Origin: Deltaproteobacteria bacterium
GTDB lineage: Bacteria; Desulfobacterota; Desulfomonilia; UBA1062
Reading direction: 5' to 3'
NCBI GenBank assembly: GCA_018433775.1
Contig: JAHDQN010000071.1
Location: 1 to 37,703 of the forward strand
Length of the DNA: 37,703 bases
In this document: piece after piece, positions 18,782-26,974 of the stretch
Position numbering within the stretch: the first letter of the stretch is position 1
Layout of the letters: each line of letters opens with the position of its first letter
Program-made: the position numbers and the translations under genes
Notes under the pieces: model-generated
What the model saw: only the letters and a program-made list of their open reading frames with translations
What the model was told of the DNA's origin: nothing
Database searches by the model: none

Positions 18782-20457
18782 AATCTCCCTTCCCTTTTCT
18801 GTGTATCCATATCCCTGACCTCCCGCCGCATGATCTTGCCGATAGTGCTCTTGGGGAGCTGGTCTACGAAAGCCACCTGTGTCGGCACCTTGTAGCCGGT
18901 CATTTTCCCCTTGCAGTAGGAGATCACGTCCTGCTCCGTGAGCGTCTCTCCCGGCTGCACGACGACATAGGCCTTCACCGTCTCTCCGCGGTACTCGTCC
19001 GGAACACCGATGCAGCATGCTTCCAGGATCTTGGGATGGCTGAAGAGTATCTCGTCGACTTCCTTGGGATAGATATTGAAGCCGCTGGCGCAGATCATGT
19101 CTTTCTTGCGATCCGATATGGTCAGATAGCCGTCCTCATCGAAGAACCCGATGTCGCCGGTGTAAAACCATCCATCCCTCAGGGTCTGCGCGGTCTCCTC
19201 CGGTTTCTTGTAGTAGCCGGTCATGACCTGAGGGCCCTTGATGCAGATTTCCCCGGCCTCTTTCGGAGGAAGCTCGCGAGTGCCCGTATCCAGATCCACG
19301 ATTTTGATATCCGTGCCGGGAAGAGGCACTCCCACGGTTCCGATCTTGACCTTCCCTCCCCAGGGTGTCACGGTTGCGAATGCCGTGTTCTCGGTCGCCC
19401 CGTAGACATCGTAGATGATCGCGCCGTGGAGCTGCTTGAGCTGGCTCAGGGTGTCTTCGGGAAGCGGTGCGGCCCCGCCGAAGTAGCCTTTGATATACGA
19501 GAGGTTCATATTCCGGAATTTTTCGTTCTTCAACAGCCCGGTATAGATCGTGGGCACCCCAGGGAGAAAGGTGGGCTTGAACTTGGAGAGCATTTCCACG
19601 ATAGCACCCGGCTCAGGCCTGGGCACGAGCGTACAGCACCAGCCGTTCCAGATCGGGAGGTTCTGGCCTACCGAGTATCCTGCGGAATGAAAGATCGGAT
19701 AGATGCCCAGAAGGTTCTCGTATGTATTCTGGAGGTCCGGAAACCAGGCCGTGAACTGCTGGACGACCGAGGAGATGTTGGCATGGGTCAGCATGGCCCC
19801 CTTGCTGACGCCCGTGGTCCCCCCGGTGTAGAGCAGTGCGGCCAGCGCATCCCACCGGGACTTGTTTTCCACCGGCCCATCGGGATATTTGCCGATGAGA
19901 TCCATGAACTGGTAGACATCCGGCTGGGGCTCCACCTTCCGGAACATGCCTTTCTTCACGTAGGGAAAGAGCTGCTTCTTCGGGAATGGGAGGTAGTCGC
20001 TGATGTGGCAGGTGATGATGGTCCTGATCTTCGTCTCCGGCTTGATCTTGAGCGCCCGGGGGAGAAGCAGGTCCAGCGTGATCAGCACCGTGGCGTCCGA
20101 GTCGTGGAGCTGATGGGCCAGCTCCCGCTCGGTGTAGAGGGGATTGTTCATGGCCGTGACTGCCCCGGCACGGTACACGGCATGGTTGGCAACGACCGTC
20201 TGGGGGATATTGGGCAGAAGCATCCCCACCTTGTCGCCCTCCTTGACCCCGATATCGACCAGGGCTCTCGTGAATCGGTTTACCAGTCCTTCCAGCTCAC
20301 GATAGGTGATCTTCTTCCCCATGTAGATAAAGGCCACGCGGCTGGGATACTTCGCGGCAATCTGGCCGAGCCTTTCCGCCATGGTGATCCTTTTCACCTC
20401 GAAATCCGTGGGTACGCCCGGCACATAGGATTTGTGCCATAATCGTTCAAAGGACAT
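18778..20457 (-). CDS. AMP-forming acyl-CoA ligase (fatty-acid CoA ligase type)
   Basis: This 559-residue adenylate-forming enzyme activates a carboxylic acid to its CoA thioester via an acyl-AMP. The P-loop LLYTGGTTGVSKGAML is at about 209-224. YGATENT (A5-type motif), YTGDIGFFDEDGYLTISDR (A7/A8 region with the hinge) and the C-terminal lysine motif PKSTIGKIMRR are all intact. The size and motifs fit medium/long-chain or aryl-acid ligases (FadD-like). There is no signal peptide. The ATG at 20457 has AGGAGGG upstream. It is the only ligase of the cluster and so the probable entry point for the substrate acid. Confidence 0.94.
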   Translation of the reverse strand: MSFERLWHKSYVPGVPTDFEVKRITMAERLGQIAAKYPSRVAFIYMGKKITYRELEGLVNRFTRALVDIGVKEGDKVGMLLPNIPQTVVANHAVYRAGAVTAMNNPLYTERELAHQLHDSDATVLITLDLLLPRALKIKPETKIRTIITCHISDYLPFPKKQLFPYVKKGMFRKVEPQPDVYQFMDLIGKYPDGPVENKSRWDALAALLYTGGTTGVSKGAMLTHANISSVVQQFTAWFPDLQNTYENLLGIYPIFHSAGYSVGQNLPIWNGWCCTLVPRPEPGAIVEMLSKFKPTFLPGVPTIYTGLLKNEKFRNMNLSYIKGYFGGAAPLPEDTLSQLKQLHGAIIYDVYGATENTAFATVTPWGGKVKIGTVGVPLPGTDIKIVDLDTGTRELPPKEAGEICIKGPQVMTGYYKKPEETAQTLRDGWFYTGDIGFFDEDGYLTISDRKKDMICASGFNIYPKEVDEILFSHPKILEACCIGVPDEYRGETVKAYVVVQPGETLTEQDVISYCKGKMTGYKVPTQVAFVDQLPKSTIGKIMRREVRDMDTQKREGRL

Positions 20458-20597
20458 ATATCCCTCCTTGTGATTGATCTTCCGTACCGTCACAGTTGCT
20501 TCAATCCATTGCAAAGATGCTGCTTAAAACAAGCCTCCTTGTGTCACCTTCTCTGCTTTTCTATTCCACCTCCTTTCGCCCCTTACCGGGCATGCTC

Positions 20598-21431
20598 CTA
20601 CCTGCCCTTGAAATGCGGTGTCCGTTTTTCGAGAAAGGCCGCGACCGCCTCGATCATGTCCTCATTGGGCACGACGGCCGCGTTTCTCTGGGCCACATAC
20701 TCAAGGCCCTGGTGAAACCCGTGGTCACGGGTGTAATTGGCCACCTCCTTCACCCCCTGCACTGCCAGCGGGGACAGCCCGGCGATCTCTTCCGCGAGCG
20801 TGCGCGCCTGCTCTATCAATGCATCTTGGTCAGGGCAGAGACGGGTGATGTACCCCATCTGCAAGGCCTCACCTGCGGTGAAATCCCTTCCTGTCATGGC
20901 CAGCTCCCTGAACCAGCCCTGCCCGACAATGTACGGAAGCCGCTGCAGGGTGCCGATGTCCGCGATGATGGCGATGCGCGTCTCCCGGATGGAAAAGACC
21001 GCATCTTCTGACGCGATCCTGATGTCGCAGGCGCTGGTCAAGTCCACGCCCCCGCCGATGCAGTGCCCGTGGATCGCCGCGATGACGGGCTTCCGGCACT
21101 TTTCGATGGCTGTCATGCTTGCCTGGAGCTCTTTGATCTTCCGGTACAGCCAGTCCCGGTACACGGCCGACCCGTCGCCGAGGAGCGCCTGGGCCGCAAC
21201 CAGGTCCAGGCCCGCGGTAAAGCTCTTCCCCTCCGCCCGGACGACCACCACCCGTACCTCCGGGTCGGCGTCGAACTCCTCGAAGCGCCGGGTGATCTCA
21301 TCGAAGAACTCCGGGGTCATGGTGTTGCGCTGCCGGGGCCGGTTCAGCACCAGCCAGGCCACGTGTCCGCTTTTCTCGACCATCAGGCAGGGCCCGGCGG
21401 CCGTACCGGTCTCGTCTTTTCTCACATCCAT
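20598..21431 (-). CDS. Enoyl-CoA hydratase family, dienoyl-CoA isomerase-like
   Basis: This is a 277-residue crotonase-family protein whose active site matches delta3,5-delta2,4-dienoyl-CoA isomerase (ECH1). The three acidic residues of that enzyme are all present: Asp130 in CIGGGVDLTSACD, Glu150 in FSIRETR, and Asp158 in IIADIGTLQRLPYIVG. The ADIGTLQRLP signature is characteristic. The mammalian enzyme shifts conjugated double bonds so that odd-numbered unsaturated acyl chains can enter beta-oxidation; a similar job here is inferred. The N terminus shows the usual LVLNRPRQRNTM and FTAGLDL oxyanion loop. The ATG at 21431 has GAGGAGGGA upstream. It is separated by 307 bases from the racemase-like gene. 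Confidence 0.9.
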   Translation of the reverse strand: MDVRKDETGTAAGPCLMVEKSGHVAWLVLNRPRQRNTMTPEFFDEITRRFEEFDADPEVRVVVVRAEGKSFTAGLDLVAAQALLGDGSAVYRDWLYRKIKELQASMTAIEKCRKPVIAAIHGHCIGGGVDLTSACDIRIASEDAVFSIRETRIAIIADIGTLQRLPYIVGQGWFRELAMTGRDFTAGEALQMGYITRLCPDQDALIEQARTLAEEIAGLSPLAVQGVKEVANYTRDHGFHQGLEYVAQRNAAVVPNEDMIEAVAAFLEKRTPHFKGR

Positions 21432-21738
21432 TTGACTTCCCTCCTCTTTAAAAAAACTGTGCCGCTTCTTCTGAAGCGCATCTCTTGACGGCCCTGAAAA
21501 AACTCCGCGCGCCAAGTATTGTCATTCCCGTGAATCCTCCTTCTCAAGTCCGCGTCTTGAAGGACTGAGAAGGGGATACCATTCCCCGCTGCTTGCGGTG
21601 GAACCGGGTCCAGGACCCGCCCTTCCAAGTCCTCCGGAGCGAACGTGACGGAGGATTGAATACGGGGCCTCGCCTCGAGGGCCGGATGATCTCCCTGCAC
21701 ATTCCGCACGAGCGGTTAGAAACGAACGTGTGACTTGA
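21432..21738. repeat. Repeat-bearing, hairpin-rich gap
   Basis: This 307-base gap carries copy B of the dispersed repeat (21531-21564, inverted relative to copy A). Next comes the related palindromic motif CCCCGCTGCTTGCGG near 21583, a perfect 7-bp hairpin CGGGTCC-A-GGACCCG (about 21605-21619), and another, TCCTCCG/CGGAGGA (21630-21636 and 21649-21655). No coding frame is convincing. Because it splits the cluster, it may end or attenuate transcription from the racemase-like gene. Confidence 0.6.
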
Positions 21739-22920
21739 TCAGCGAAAAAGCCCCTCGTTCTCAAAGATCTCGATATCTTTCTCCGAATACCCCATCTCCC
21801 GGAGCACCTCTGCGGTATGGGTGCCTGCCTGCACACCAGCCGTAGTGTATACCTGCCTGGTCTCCGAGAACCTGATGGGACTGGCGAGCTGCCTCACACG
21901 CCCCCCACCTGCAAGCTCCAGCTCCACCACCAGCCCCCGATTCTTCGCGTGAGGATCGTTCAGGACCTCGGAAAGAGACAGGACCGGATCCACGCACGCA
22001 TCGGTTTCGTCGAAGATCTCCATCCACTCGTCCCGGGTTCTGGTTTTCATGACGGTTCGGATCTCATCCTTGACCTTGAGGAGGTCCTGCGGGGTCACGC
22101 CCCCTTCGATCAGGTCCGGGCATCCGATGGCACGGCAGAAGGCGGCGAAGAACTGCGGCTCCAGTCCGCCGAAGCTCACGTATCCGCCGTCTTTTGTTTC
22201 ATAGAAGTCGTAGACCGAACCGCCATTCAAGAGGTACCCCTCGCGCCCGGGCTCCTGGCCGTCCACCAGATAAGCCCCGGCCACCAGGGCATTGAAGGCG
22301 ATCGCGCCGTCAGTCATGGAGATGTCCACATGCTGGCCTCTGCCGGTGTTCGCACGGCTGATCACTGCGGCAAGGATGCCGATCATGGCATTGTTCGATC
22401 CGGACGCCACATCCGCAATCTGCATGCCCATGAGCGTGGGTCCGGTTTCCTTTTTTCCCGAGTAGGACATAAGGCCCGACCGCGCCAGATAGTTGATGTC
22501 GTGACCGGCCCGGCTGCTGATGGGGCTGTCCTGGCCGTAACCGGTGATGGAGCAGTAGATCAGCGAGGGATTGATCTCCCGGAGGCTCTCGTAATCGAGA
22601 CCGAACCTGGCCATGACGCCGGGGCGGAACTGTTCGACCAGGATGTTGTAGTCTTTGAGCAGCTGGTGCACGATGCGCACGGCCCGTTCGTCTTTCAGGT
22701 TGAGCGCAAGACAGCGTTTTCCCCGTCCCAGATACGCCGTGGCAAAGGATAAATCGGTCCCGGGAAAAAACGGCGGGGCGAACGCAGCCATATCCGGCCT
22801 GGAGCCGGATGTTATCCGGAGCACCTCCGCACCCATATCGGCAAGGTTCATGGTACAGAAAGGTCCGGGCAGCAGCGTGGTGAAGTCCAGAATCTTCAGT
22901 CCTTGAAGCGGTCCTGCCAT
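21739..22920 (-). CDS. Alpha-methylacyl-CoA racemase-like (family III CoA transferase fold)
   Basis: This 393-residue protein belongs to the CaiB/BaiF family III CoA-transferase fold, and its residues favour a racemase. The active-site residues of mycobacterial alpha-methylacyl-CoA racemase appear to be kept: Arg99 in NILVEQFRPGV, His140-Asp141 in GHDINYLARSG, Asp170 in MQIADVASGS, and Glu254 in GGLEPQFFAAF. It would interconvert (2R)- and (2S)-methylacyl-CoA, needed when a methyl branch lies next to the thioester. A CoA-transferase role for another acid remains possible because the families share the same Asp. I chose ATG at 22920 (MAGPLQGLKIL) with GAGGAG upstream. The dehydrogenase gene ends 51 bases before it. 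Confidence 0.88.
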   Translation of the reverse strand: MAGPLQGLKILDFTTLLPGPFCTMNLADMGAEVLRITSGSRPDMAAFAPPFFPGTDLSFATAYLGRGKRCLALNLKDERAVRIVHQLLKDYNILVEQFRPGVMARFGLDYESLREINPSLIYCSITGYGQDSPISSRAGHDINYLARSGLMSYSGKKETGPTLMGMQIADVASGSNNAMIGILAAVISRANTGRGQHVDISMTDGAIAFNALVAGAYLVDGQEPGREGYLLNGGSVYDFYETKDGGYVSFGGLEPQFFAAFCRAIGCPDLIEGGVTPQDLLKVKDEIRTVMKTRTRDEWMEIFDETDACVDPVLSLSEVLNDPHAKNRGLVVELELAGGGRVRQLASPIRFSETRQVYTTAGVQAGTHTAEVLREMGYSEKDIEIFENEGLFR

Positions 22921-22971
22921 ACTATCGGCTCCTCGTCGTTTCCGGGCGGGGCACCCGCCCGTTCGCATCTC

Positions 22972-24114
22972 CTACAGGCCCATGAAGCGGGCCGCGATCT
23001 GGCGCATGATCTCGTTAGTCCCGGCAAAGATCCGCGTCACCCGTATATCCCGCCATGCGCGCGAAATGGGGTACTCGTCGCAGTATCCATAGCCGCCGTG
23101 CAGTTGCATGCAGCGGTCCGCCACCCTGCTCGCCATCTCGGTGATCCAGAACTTGGCCATAGATACGTCCACCACCACATTCCTGCCCTCCATGTGGTCT
23201 ACGATCAGCTTATCCACGAAAGTGCGTCCGAGCTTGAGGTCTGTGGCCATCTCGACCAGCTCGAACTGGTTGTGCTGAAACTTGGATATGGGACGGCCGA
23301 ACGCGGTGCGCTCCCTGCAGTATGCCAGCGTGATCTCGAGCATGTACTCTGCCAGGGCCTGGGCACCGATCGCGCACATGAGCCGCTCCTGCTGGAGTTT
23401 CTCCATGAGGTGCAGAAATCCCGTACCCCTTTCGCCCAGGCGGTTTGCCTTGGGTACCCGGCAGTCGCTGAAATACAGCTCCGCCGTATCCTGGCTGTGC
23501 CACCCGACTTTTTTGATCTGCTTACCCTTTTCGAAGCCGAGCGTCCCTTCTTCGATGACGAAGAGGTCGATGGCGCGGTACGGATCTTCCACCTGGGGAT
23601 CGCGGACTGCGGTCACGCAGACCCCGCAGTTGATGCCGTTACTGATAAAGGTCTTCTGCCCGTTGATGACCACGTGATCGCCGTCATCAACGGCCGTAGT
23701 CCTGATGGCGGCCAGGTCGCTGCCCGTGTTGGGCTCGGTCATGGCCACGGCGGCGATGGTATCGCCCGACACGCAGCCCGGAAGGTATTTCTTCTTGAGT
23801 TCCTCGGAACCGTAGGACAGTATGTAGGGAATCACGATATCACTGTGCAGGGCGGTGCACAGGCCCATATGATTGGTCCGGCTCATCTCCTCGGTCATGA
23901 TCACGGAGTAGAGAAAATCCGCGCCGAGGCCCCCGTATTCCTCGGGGACGCTCATGCCGAGAAAGCCCTGCTCGCCCAGCTTCTTCCACGCGCTCCTGGG
24001 GGTGATGCCCGCCTCTTCCCATTCTTCCACATGGGGTATAACTTCCTTTTCCAGAAATTTCCTCACGGAATCCCGGAACATTCTGTGTTCGTCCGTATAC
24101 TGGATGATTTCCAT
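22972..24114 (-). CDS. Acyl-CoA dehydrogenase, LCAD/IVD-like active site
   Basis: This 380-residue protein has the full acyl-CoA dehydrogenase fold: AMTEPNTGSDLAAIRT (substrate and flavin loop), GQKTFISNGI, RTAFGRPISKFQHNQFELVE, and LHGGYGYCDEYPI. The usual catalytic Glu in YEGTNEI is replaced by Ala364 (IFAGTNEIM). A Glu is present instead at residue 243 in KLQQERLM, where long-chain and isovaleryl-CoA dehydrogenases carry their base. The protein is therefore probably active, with a site suited to branched or long substrates. The ATG at 24114 has AAGGAG seven bases upstream. It precedes the racemase-like gene by 51 bases and is likely co-transcribed with it. Confidence 0.94.
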   Translation of the reverse strand: MEIIQYTDEHRMFRDSVRKFLEKEVIPHVEEWEEAGITPRSAWKKLGEQGFLGMSVPEEYGGLGADFLYSVIMTEEMSRTNHMGLCTALHSDIVIPYILSYGSEELKKKYLPGCVSGDTIAAVAMTEPNTGSDLAAIRTTAVDDGDHVVINGQKTFISNGINCGVCVTAVRDPQVEDPYRAIDLFVIEEGTLGFEKGKQIKKVGWHSQDTAELYFSDCRVPKANRLGERGTGFLHLMEKLQQERLMCAIGAQALAEYMLEITLAYCRERTAFGRPISKFQHNQFELVEMATDLKLGRTFVDKLIVDHMEGRNVVVDVSMAKFWITEMASRVADRCMQLHGGYGYCDEYPISRAWRDIRVTRIFAGTNEIMRQIAARFMGL

Positions 24115-24280
24115 GCAGTTTCTCCTTCGTCGGTAAGGTGAATCGCAGCATCTTTGATAAAAACATCTTTTTTTAATGCCGGGAGGCTACCAATGAGTCC
24201 GGAGACTTCTCACCCGCCCGTGCTGCATCGTTTAAGATGGTGCGGAACGGGAGCCTGGCCCTGACGCATCGCTTCAAGCT

Positions 24281-24370
24281 GAGGATGGATCTGCCTTCTT
24301 TCGTATTCATTCGGAGGAGGGCCCGATCTCCGCGTTTTTTCAAGCGGAGGAGGAAGACAGATCCATCCTC
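24281..24370. repeat. Long inverted repeat between TetR and dehydrogenase genes
   Basis: Arms at 24281-24298 and 24353-24370 (GAGGATGGATCTGCCTTC, one mismatch) enclose 54 bases containing a smaller hairpin, CGGAG...CTCCG. A further perfect stem, GGTTTT-CAAT-AAAACC, lies at 24373-24388, close behind the TetR stop. The rest of the 302-base gap (24115-24416) holds no gene. On the minus strand this would fold in RNA downstream of the TetR gene and could end or process that transcript; no T tract follows. Confidence 0.55.
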
Positions 24371-24416
24371 CCGGTTTTCAATAAAACCTGCGACCGGCTG
24401 CTGTCCGGCCGAGGGC

Positions 24417-25055
24417 CTATTCGAACCTGCTCGTATCCTGGGTGAACGCAGGAATGAAAATGCCCTTGAGCGTCTCTTTCACAATGGTGATGTATTCGTC
24501 CTTGTTCTGCGTGACCATGGGGGAGAAGAAGTTCTCGCCTGAAATGAAGCTGTGGATGGAGTTCATGATGGTCAGCACGGCGGTCATGGAGAAGCTGATG
24601 TTTTCTTTGTCCTGTTTGAGCCCCATGGAGCGTACGATATCGATGGTGAACTCGGGCACCTTGAGATCGACCAGCTCTTCGTGCCTGATCTTTCCGAAAT
24701 AACGGAACAGCACCAGGTTCGAGATCTCGGGATGAAGAAAGAGATAGTCCACCATGGTGTCGATGCCGATGGCGATCCGTTCCTGAAGGGGGCGGCCGTG
24801 AATGATCCGCTCCACCTCGACGAACTTCTTCCCCAGATCGTTGTTGATGTCGATGATCACCGCCTCGTAGAGATCCTTTTTTTCCCCCCAGTGGTAGTGC
24901 AGTGTGGAGATATCGATGCCCACCTCTTTGGCGATCATCCGCATGGTGGTTCCGTGGAAACCGTATTCGCCGTAGATCCTTCTGGCAACCGCCAGGATTC
25001 TCGCCTTCATCGATTCGGGGTCTTTCTTCGCCTTTTCGAGTGTCGTTTTCACCAT
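24417..25055 (-). CDS. TetR-family regulator inside the acyl-CoA cluster
   Basis: This is a 212-residue TetR-type repressor. The N-terminal DNA-binding domain is clear: ARILAVARRIYGEYGFHGTT, MRMIAKEVGIDISTLHYHWG (helix-turn-helix) and EKKDLYEAV at about residues 18-65. The C-terminal ligand-binding half is less conserved. TetR proteins within fatty-acid degradation clusters often sense the acyl-CoA and repress the genes around them; that is inference here. A candidate target is the palindrome pair upstream of the cluster (29782-29818). The ATG at 25055 has GGAG close upstream. It lies 60 bases behind the SDR gene and is followed by a long inverted repeat. Confidence 0.93.
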   Translation of the reverse strand: MVKTTLEKAKKDPESMKARILAVARRIYGEYGFHGTTMRMIAKEVGIDISTLHYHWGEKKDLYEAVIIDINNDLGKKFVEVERIIHGRPLQERIAIGIDTMVDYLFLHPEISNLVLFRYFGKIRHEELVDLKVPEFTIDIVRSMGLKQDKENISFSMTAVLTIMNSIHSFISGENFFSPMVTQNKDEYITIVKETLKGIFIPAFTQDTSRFE

Positions 25056-25115
25056 TTCTCCATTCCGCTCTGGAATTACCGGCTGCGGCCGGCCCGGCCG
25101 GTACTGGTCACCCGC

Positions 25116-26024
25116 CTACTGAAGCACGGGCCCCAGCACGCCGAACATCTCAGGCAGCATACCAAAATACTTGGGATTTTTAAGGCTCGTTATCTTGCTC
25201 CAGCTTTCCATCACCTCCTCGGGCGTGGGAACCCTCTTCCCGTCCGACAGAATGGCGCCGGGGCCCGTCACCACGGCGGATCTGCTGTAGTAACCCAGGG
25301 CCGCATTGATGATCATCCCGTTGTCCGCGCACTGCTCCGAACACAGATAGAGCACCGCCGAGGTCACGAAGTCGGGCTTCATCTTCTCGAAGAACTCGGG
25401 TGGAAGCACGTCTTCGGTGAGCCGGGAAGCGGCTACGGGCACGATCACGTTGGTCTTGATGTTGTATTTCTCTCCCTCGATCTTGAGCACGTTGGTGAGC
25501 CCGATGAGCCCCATCTTGGCCGCCGCATAGTTTGACTGGCCGAAGTTGCCGAACAGCCCGGCGCCCGAGGTGGTCATCACCACCCTGCCATACCCGTTGG
25601 CCCTCATGATTTCAAAGGCCGGCCTGGTTACACAATAGGCGCCCTTCAGGTGGACGTTCATCACACCGTCCCAGTTTTCCTCTTCCATCTTGGTGAAGGA
25701 CTTGTCGCGCAGGATCCCTGCATTGTTGATAACAATATCCACCTTGCCGAAGGCATCGATAGCGGTCTTCACGATGTTCGCGCCGCCCGCCACGGTCGCC
25801 ACGTTGTCGTAGTTCGGGACTGCCTCACCGCCCAGGGCCTTGATCTCGTCCACCACCTTGTTCGCCGCGGCGTCGCTCGACCCCATGCCGTCACGGGAAC
25901 CGCCCAGGTCGTTCACCACCACCTTGGCCCCGCGCTTCGCCAGCTCGAGCGCATAGCACTTGCCCAGACCGGCACCTGAACCTGTTACGATCGCCACTCT
26001 TCCGGTAAAATCGATTTTCGCCAT
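25116..26024 (-). CDS. SDR 3-hydroxyacyl-CoA dehydrogenase (MFE-2-like)
   Basis: This 302-residue short-chain dehydrogenase has the cofactor motif TGSGAGLG (14-21), NNAG (100-103), and catalytic Ser153, Tyr166 and Lys170 in TTSGAGLFGNFGQSNYAAAK. The segments KVVVNDLGGSRDG and GRVVMTTSGAGLFGNFGQ closely recall the (3R)-hydroxyacyl-CoA dehydrogenase domain of peroxisomal multifunctional enzyme type 2. The Asp of VVVNDLG after the second strand favours NAD. It would oxidise the 3-hydroxyacyl-CoA made by the adjoining MaoC proteins. In MFE-2 these activities sit on one chain; here they are separate genes in order. The ATG at 26024 follows GAGGGAG. Confidence 0.92.
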   Translation of the reverse strand: MAKIDFTGRVAIVTGSGAGLGKCYALELAKRGAKVVVNDLGGSRDGMGSSDAAANKVVDEIKALGGEAVPNYDNVATVAGGANIVKTAIDAFGKVDIVINNAGILRDKSFTKMEEENWDGVMNVHLKGAYCVTRPAFEIMRANGYGRVVMTTSGAGLFGNFGQSNYAAAKMGLIGLTNVLKIEGEKYNIKTNVIVPVAASRLTEDVLPPEFFEKMKPDFVTSAVLYLCSEQCADNGMIINAALGYYSRSAVVTGPGAILSDGKRVPTPEEVMESWSKITSLKNPKYFGMLPEMFGVLGPVLQ

Positions 26025-26050
26025 AGCTCCCTCTCTCTTCTTTCCCTGCA

Positions 26051-26485
26051 TTATGCCTTGCCGGGCAAGGCCGCGTCAAAGCTTCCGCTCACCTTCACGT
26101 CCCCCTGCTCGTCCTTGGCCACAACAGAGCAGGTGACGATATTCTCGCCGTCCACCACGCGTTTGTCCGTCACCACGCCTGATATGGTGATCGTGTTTCC
26201 CGGCTTCGACATGCCCGCAAAACGCACACCGAGCCGTTTGAGCCTGTTTTTCGGTACCCAGGACGTGACGGCCTGGCCTACGCAGCCCATCACGAACATG
26301 CCGTGGGCGATCACGCCGTCTTTCATGCCCACCGCCTTGGCGAAGTCATCGTCCGTGTGCAGGGGGTTGAAATCGCCCGATGCCCCGGCGTACATGACGA
26401 GCTGCAGCTTCTGCAGAGGGCCTTTCTCCATCTCGATGACCGTATCGCCTACGTTCACGTCTTCAAAGTATTTTCCCTGTATCAT
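26051..26485 (-). CDS. MaoC-like enoyl-CoA hydratase, catalytic subunit
   Basis: This is a 144-residue single hot-dog domain of the MaoC/R-specific enoyl-CoA hydratase type. The hydratase-2 motif is intact: YAGASGDFNPLHTDDDFA with Asp38 and His43, followed by DGVIAHGMFVMG. It would add water to trans-2-enoyl-CoA, giving the (3R)-hydroxyacyl-CoA used by the neighbouring SDR. It lies nine bases after a second MaoC-like gene that lacks the His, so the two probably form one heteromeric enzyme (inference from known HadAB/ChsH1-ChsH2-type pairs). The ATG at 26485 is used. Confidence 0.92.
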   Translation of the reverse strand: MIQGKYFEDVNVGDTVIEMEKGPLQKLQLVMYAGASGDFNPLHTDDDFAKAVGMKDGVIAHGMFVMGCVGQAVTSWVPKNRLKRLGVRFAGMSKPGNTITISGVVTDKRVVDGENIVTCSVVAKDEQGDVKVSGSFDAALPGKA

Positions 26486-26494
26486 GACTGCCCC

Positions 26495-26944
26495 CTATTT
26501 CCTTTCGACGAGCAGCGAGCGGGCCTTGGCGACCTCTTCGCCCAGCTGGTTGGTGTAGAGCACCTCAAGGGTGATCATATCCATTTTGGAGCCCGACTTG
26601 CTGGTCTTCTCCTCCATTTTGGTTATCTTCGGAGTGCCCGTGATCACGTCACCCGGATAGATCTCCCGGTAGTATTCGTATTCTTCCTCACCGTGGAGCA
26701 CCATCATGAAGTTGATCTTCAGATCGTTGATGAAGTCCGGCATCTTTCCGCACCACATCATGGGGACGGTCAGGAACGTCGGCGGTGCCGGCGTGTCTTT
26801 GTATCCCGCCTTCACCGCAGCCTCGCGGTCGAGATAAATCGGGTTGAAATCGCCGATGGCCTTCGCGAGTTCCCTGATCTTGCCCCGCTCCACCTCCCAG
26901 ACAATGGGGGGATACTCGGTGCCTACCTTGGATAAATCAGCCAT
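26495..26944 (-). CDS. MaoC-like protein, probable non-catalytic partner (FAS1-like dehydratase domain)
   Basis: This 149-residue hot-dog protein resembles the N-terminal MaoC-like (FAS1-like dehydratase) domain. It contains KAIGDFNPIYLDREAAVKAG, aligned with the hydratase motif of its neighbour, but the catalytic His is replaced by Tyr37 (NPIY instead of NPLH). APPTFLTVP follows as in this subfamily. It is therefore likely a partner that shapes the acyl pocket for the catalytic MaoC subunit encoded nine bases downstream. The ATG at 26944 is preceded by AAAGGAGG. The split into two short genes is known in hydratases acting on bulky CoA esters. Confidence 0.9.
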   Translation of the reverse strand: MADLSKVGTEYPPIVWEVERGKIRELAKAIGDFNPIYLDREAAVKAGYKDTPAPPTFLTVPMMWCGKMPDFINDLKINFMMVLHGEEEYEYYREIYPGDVITGTPKITKMEEKTSKSGSKMDMITLEVLYTNQLGEEVAKARSLLVERK

Positions 26945-26974
26945 ATTTCACCTCCTTTATGAAATGGTCCGTTC

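Noticed and set aside
19036..20442. 468-codon plus-strand frame opposite the acyl-CoA ligase gene
   Set aside because: The ligase on the other strand has complete motifs; this frame resembles no protein family.
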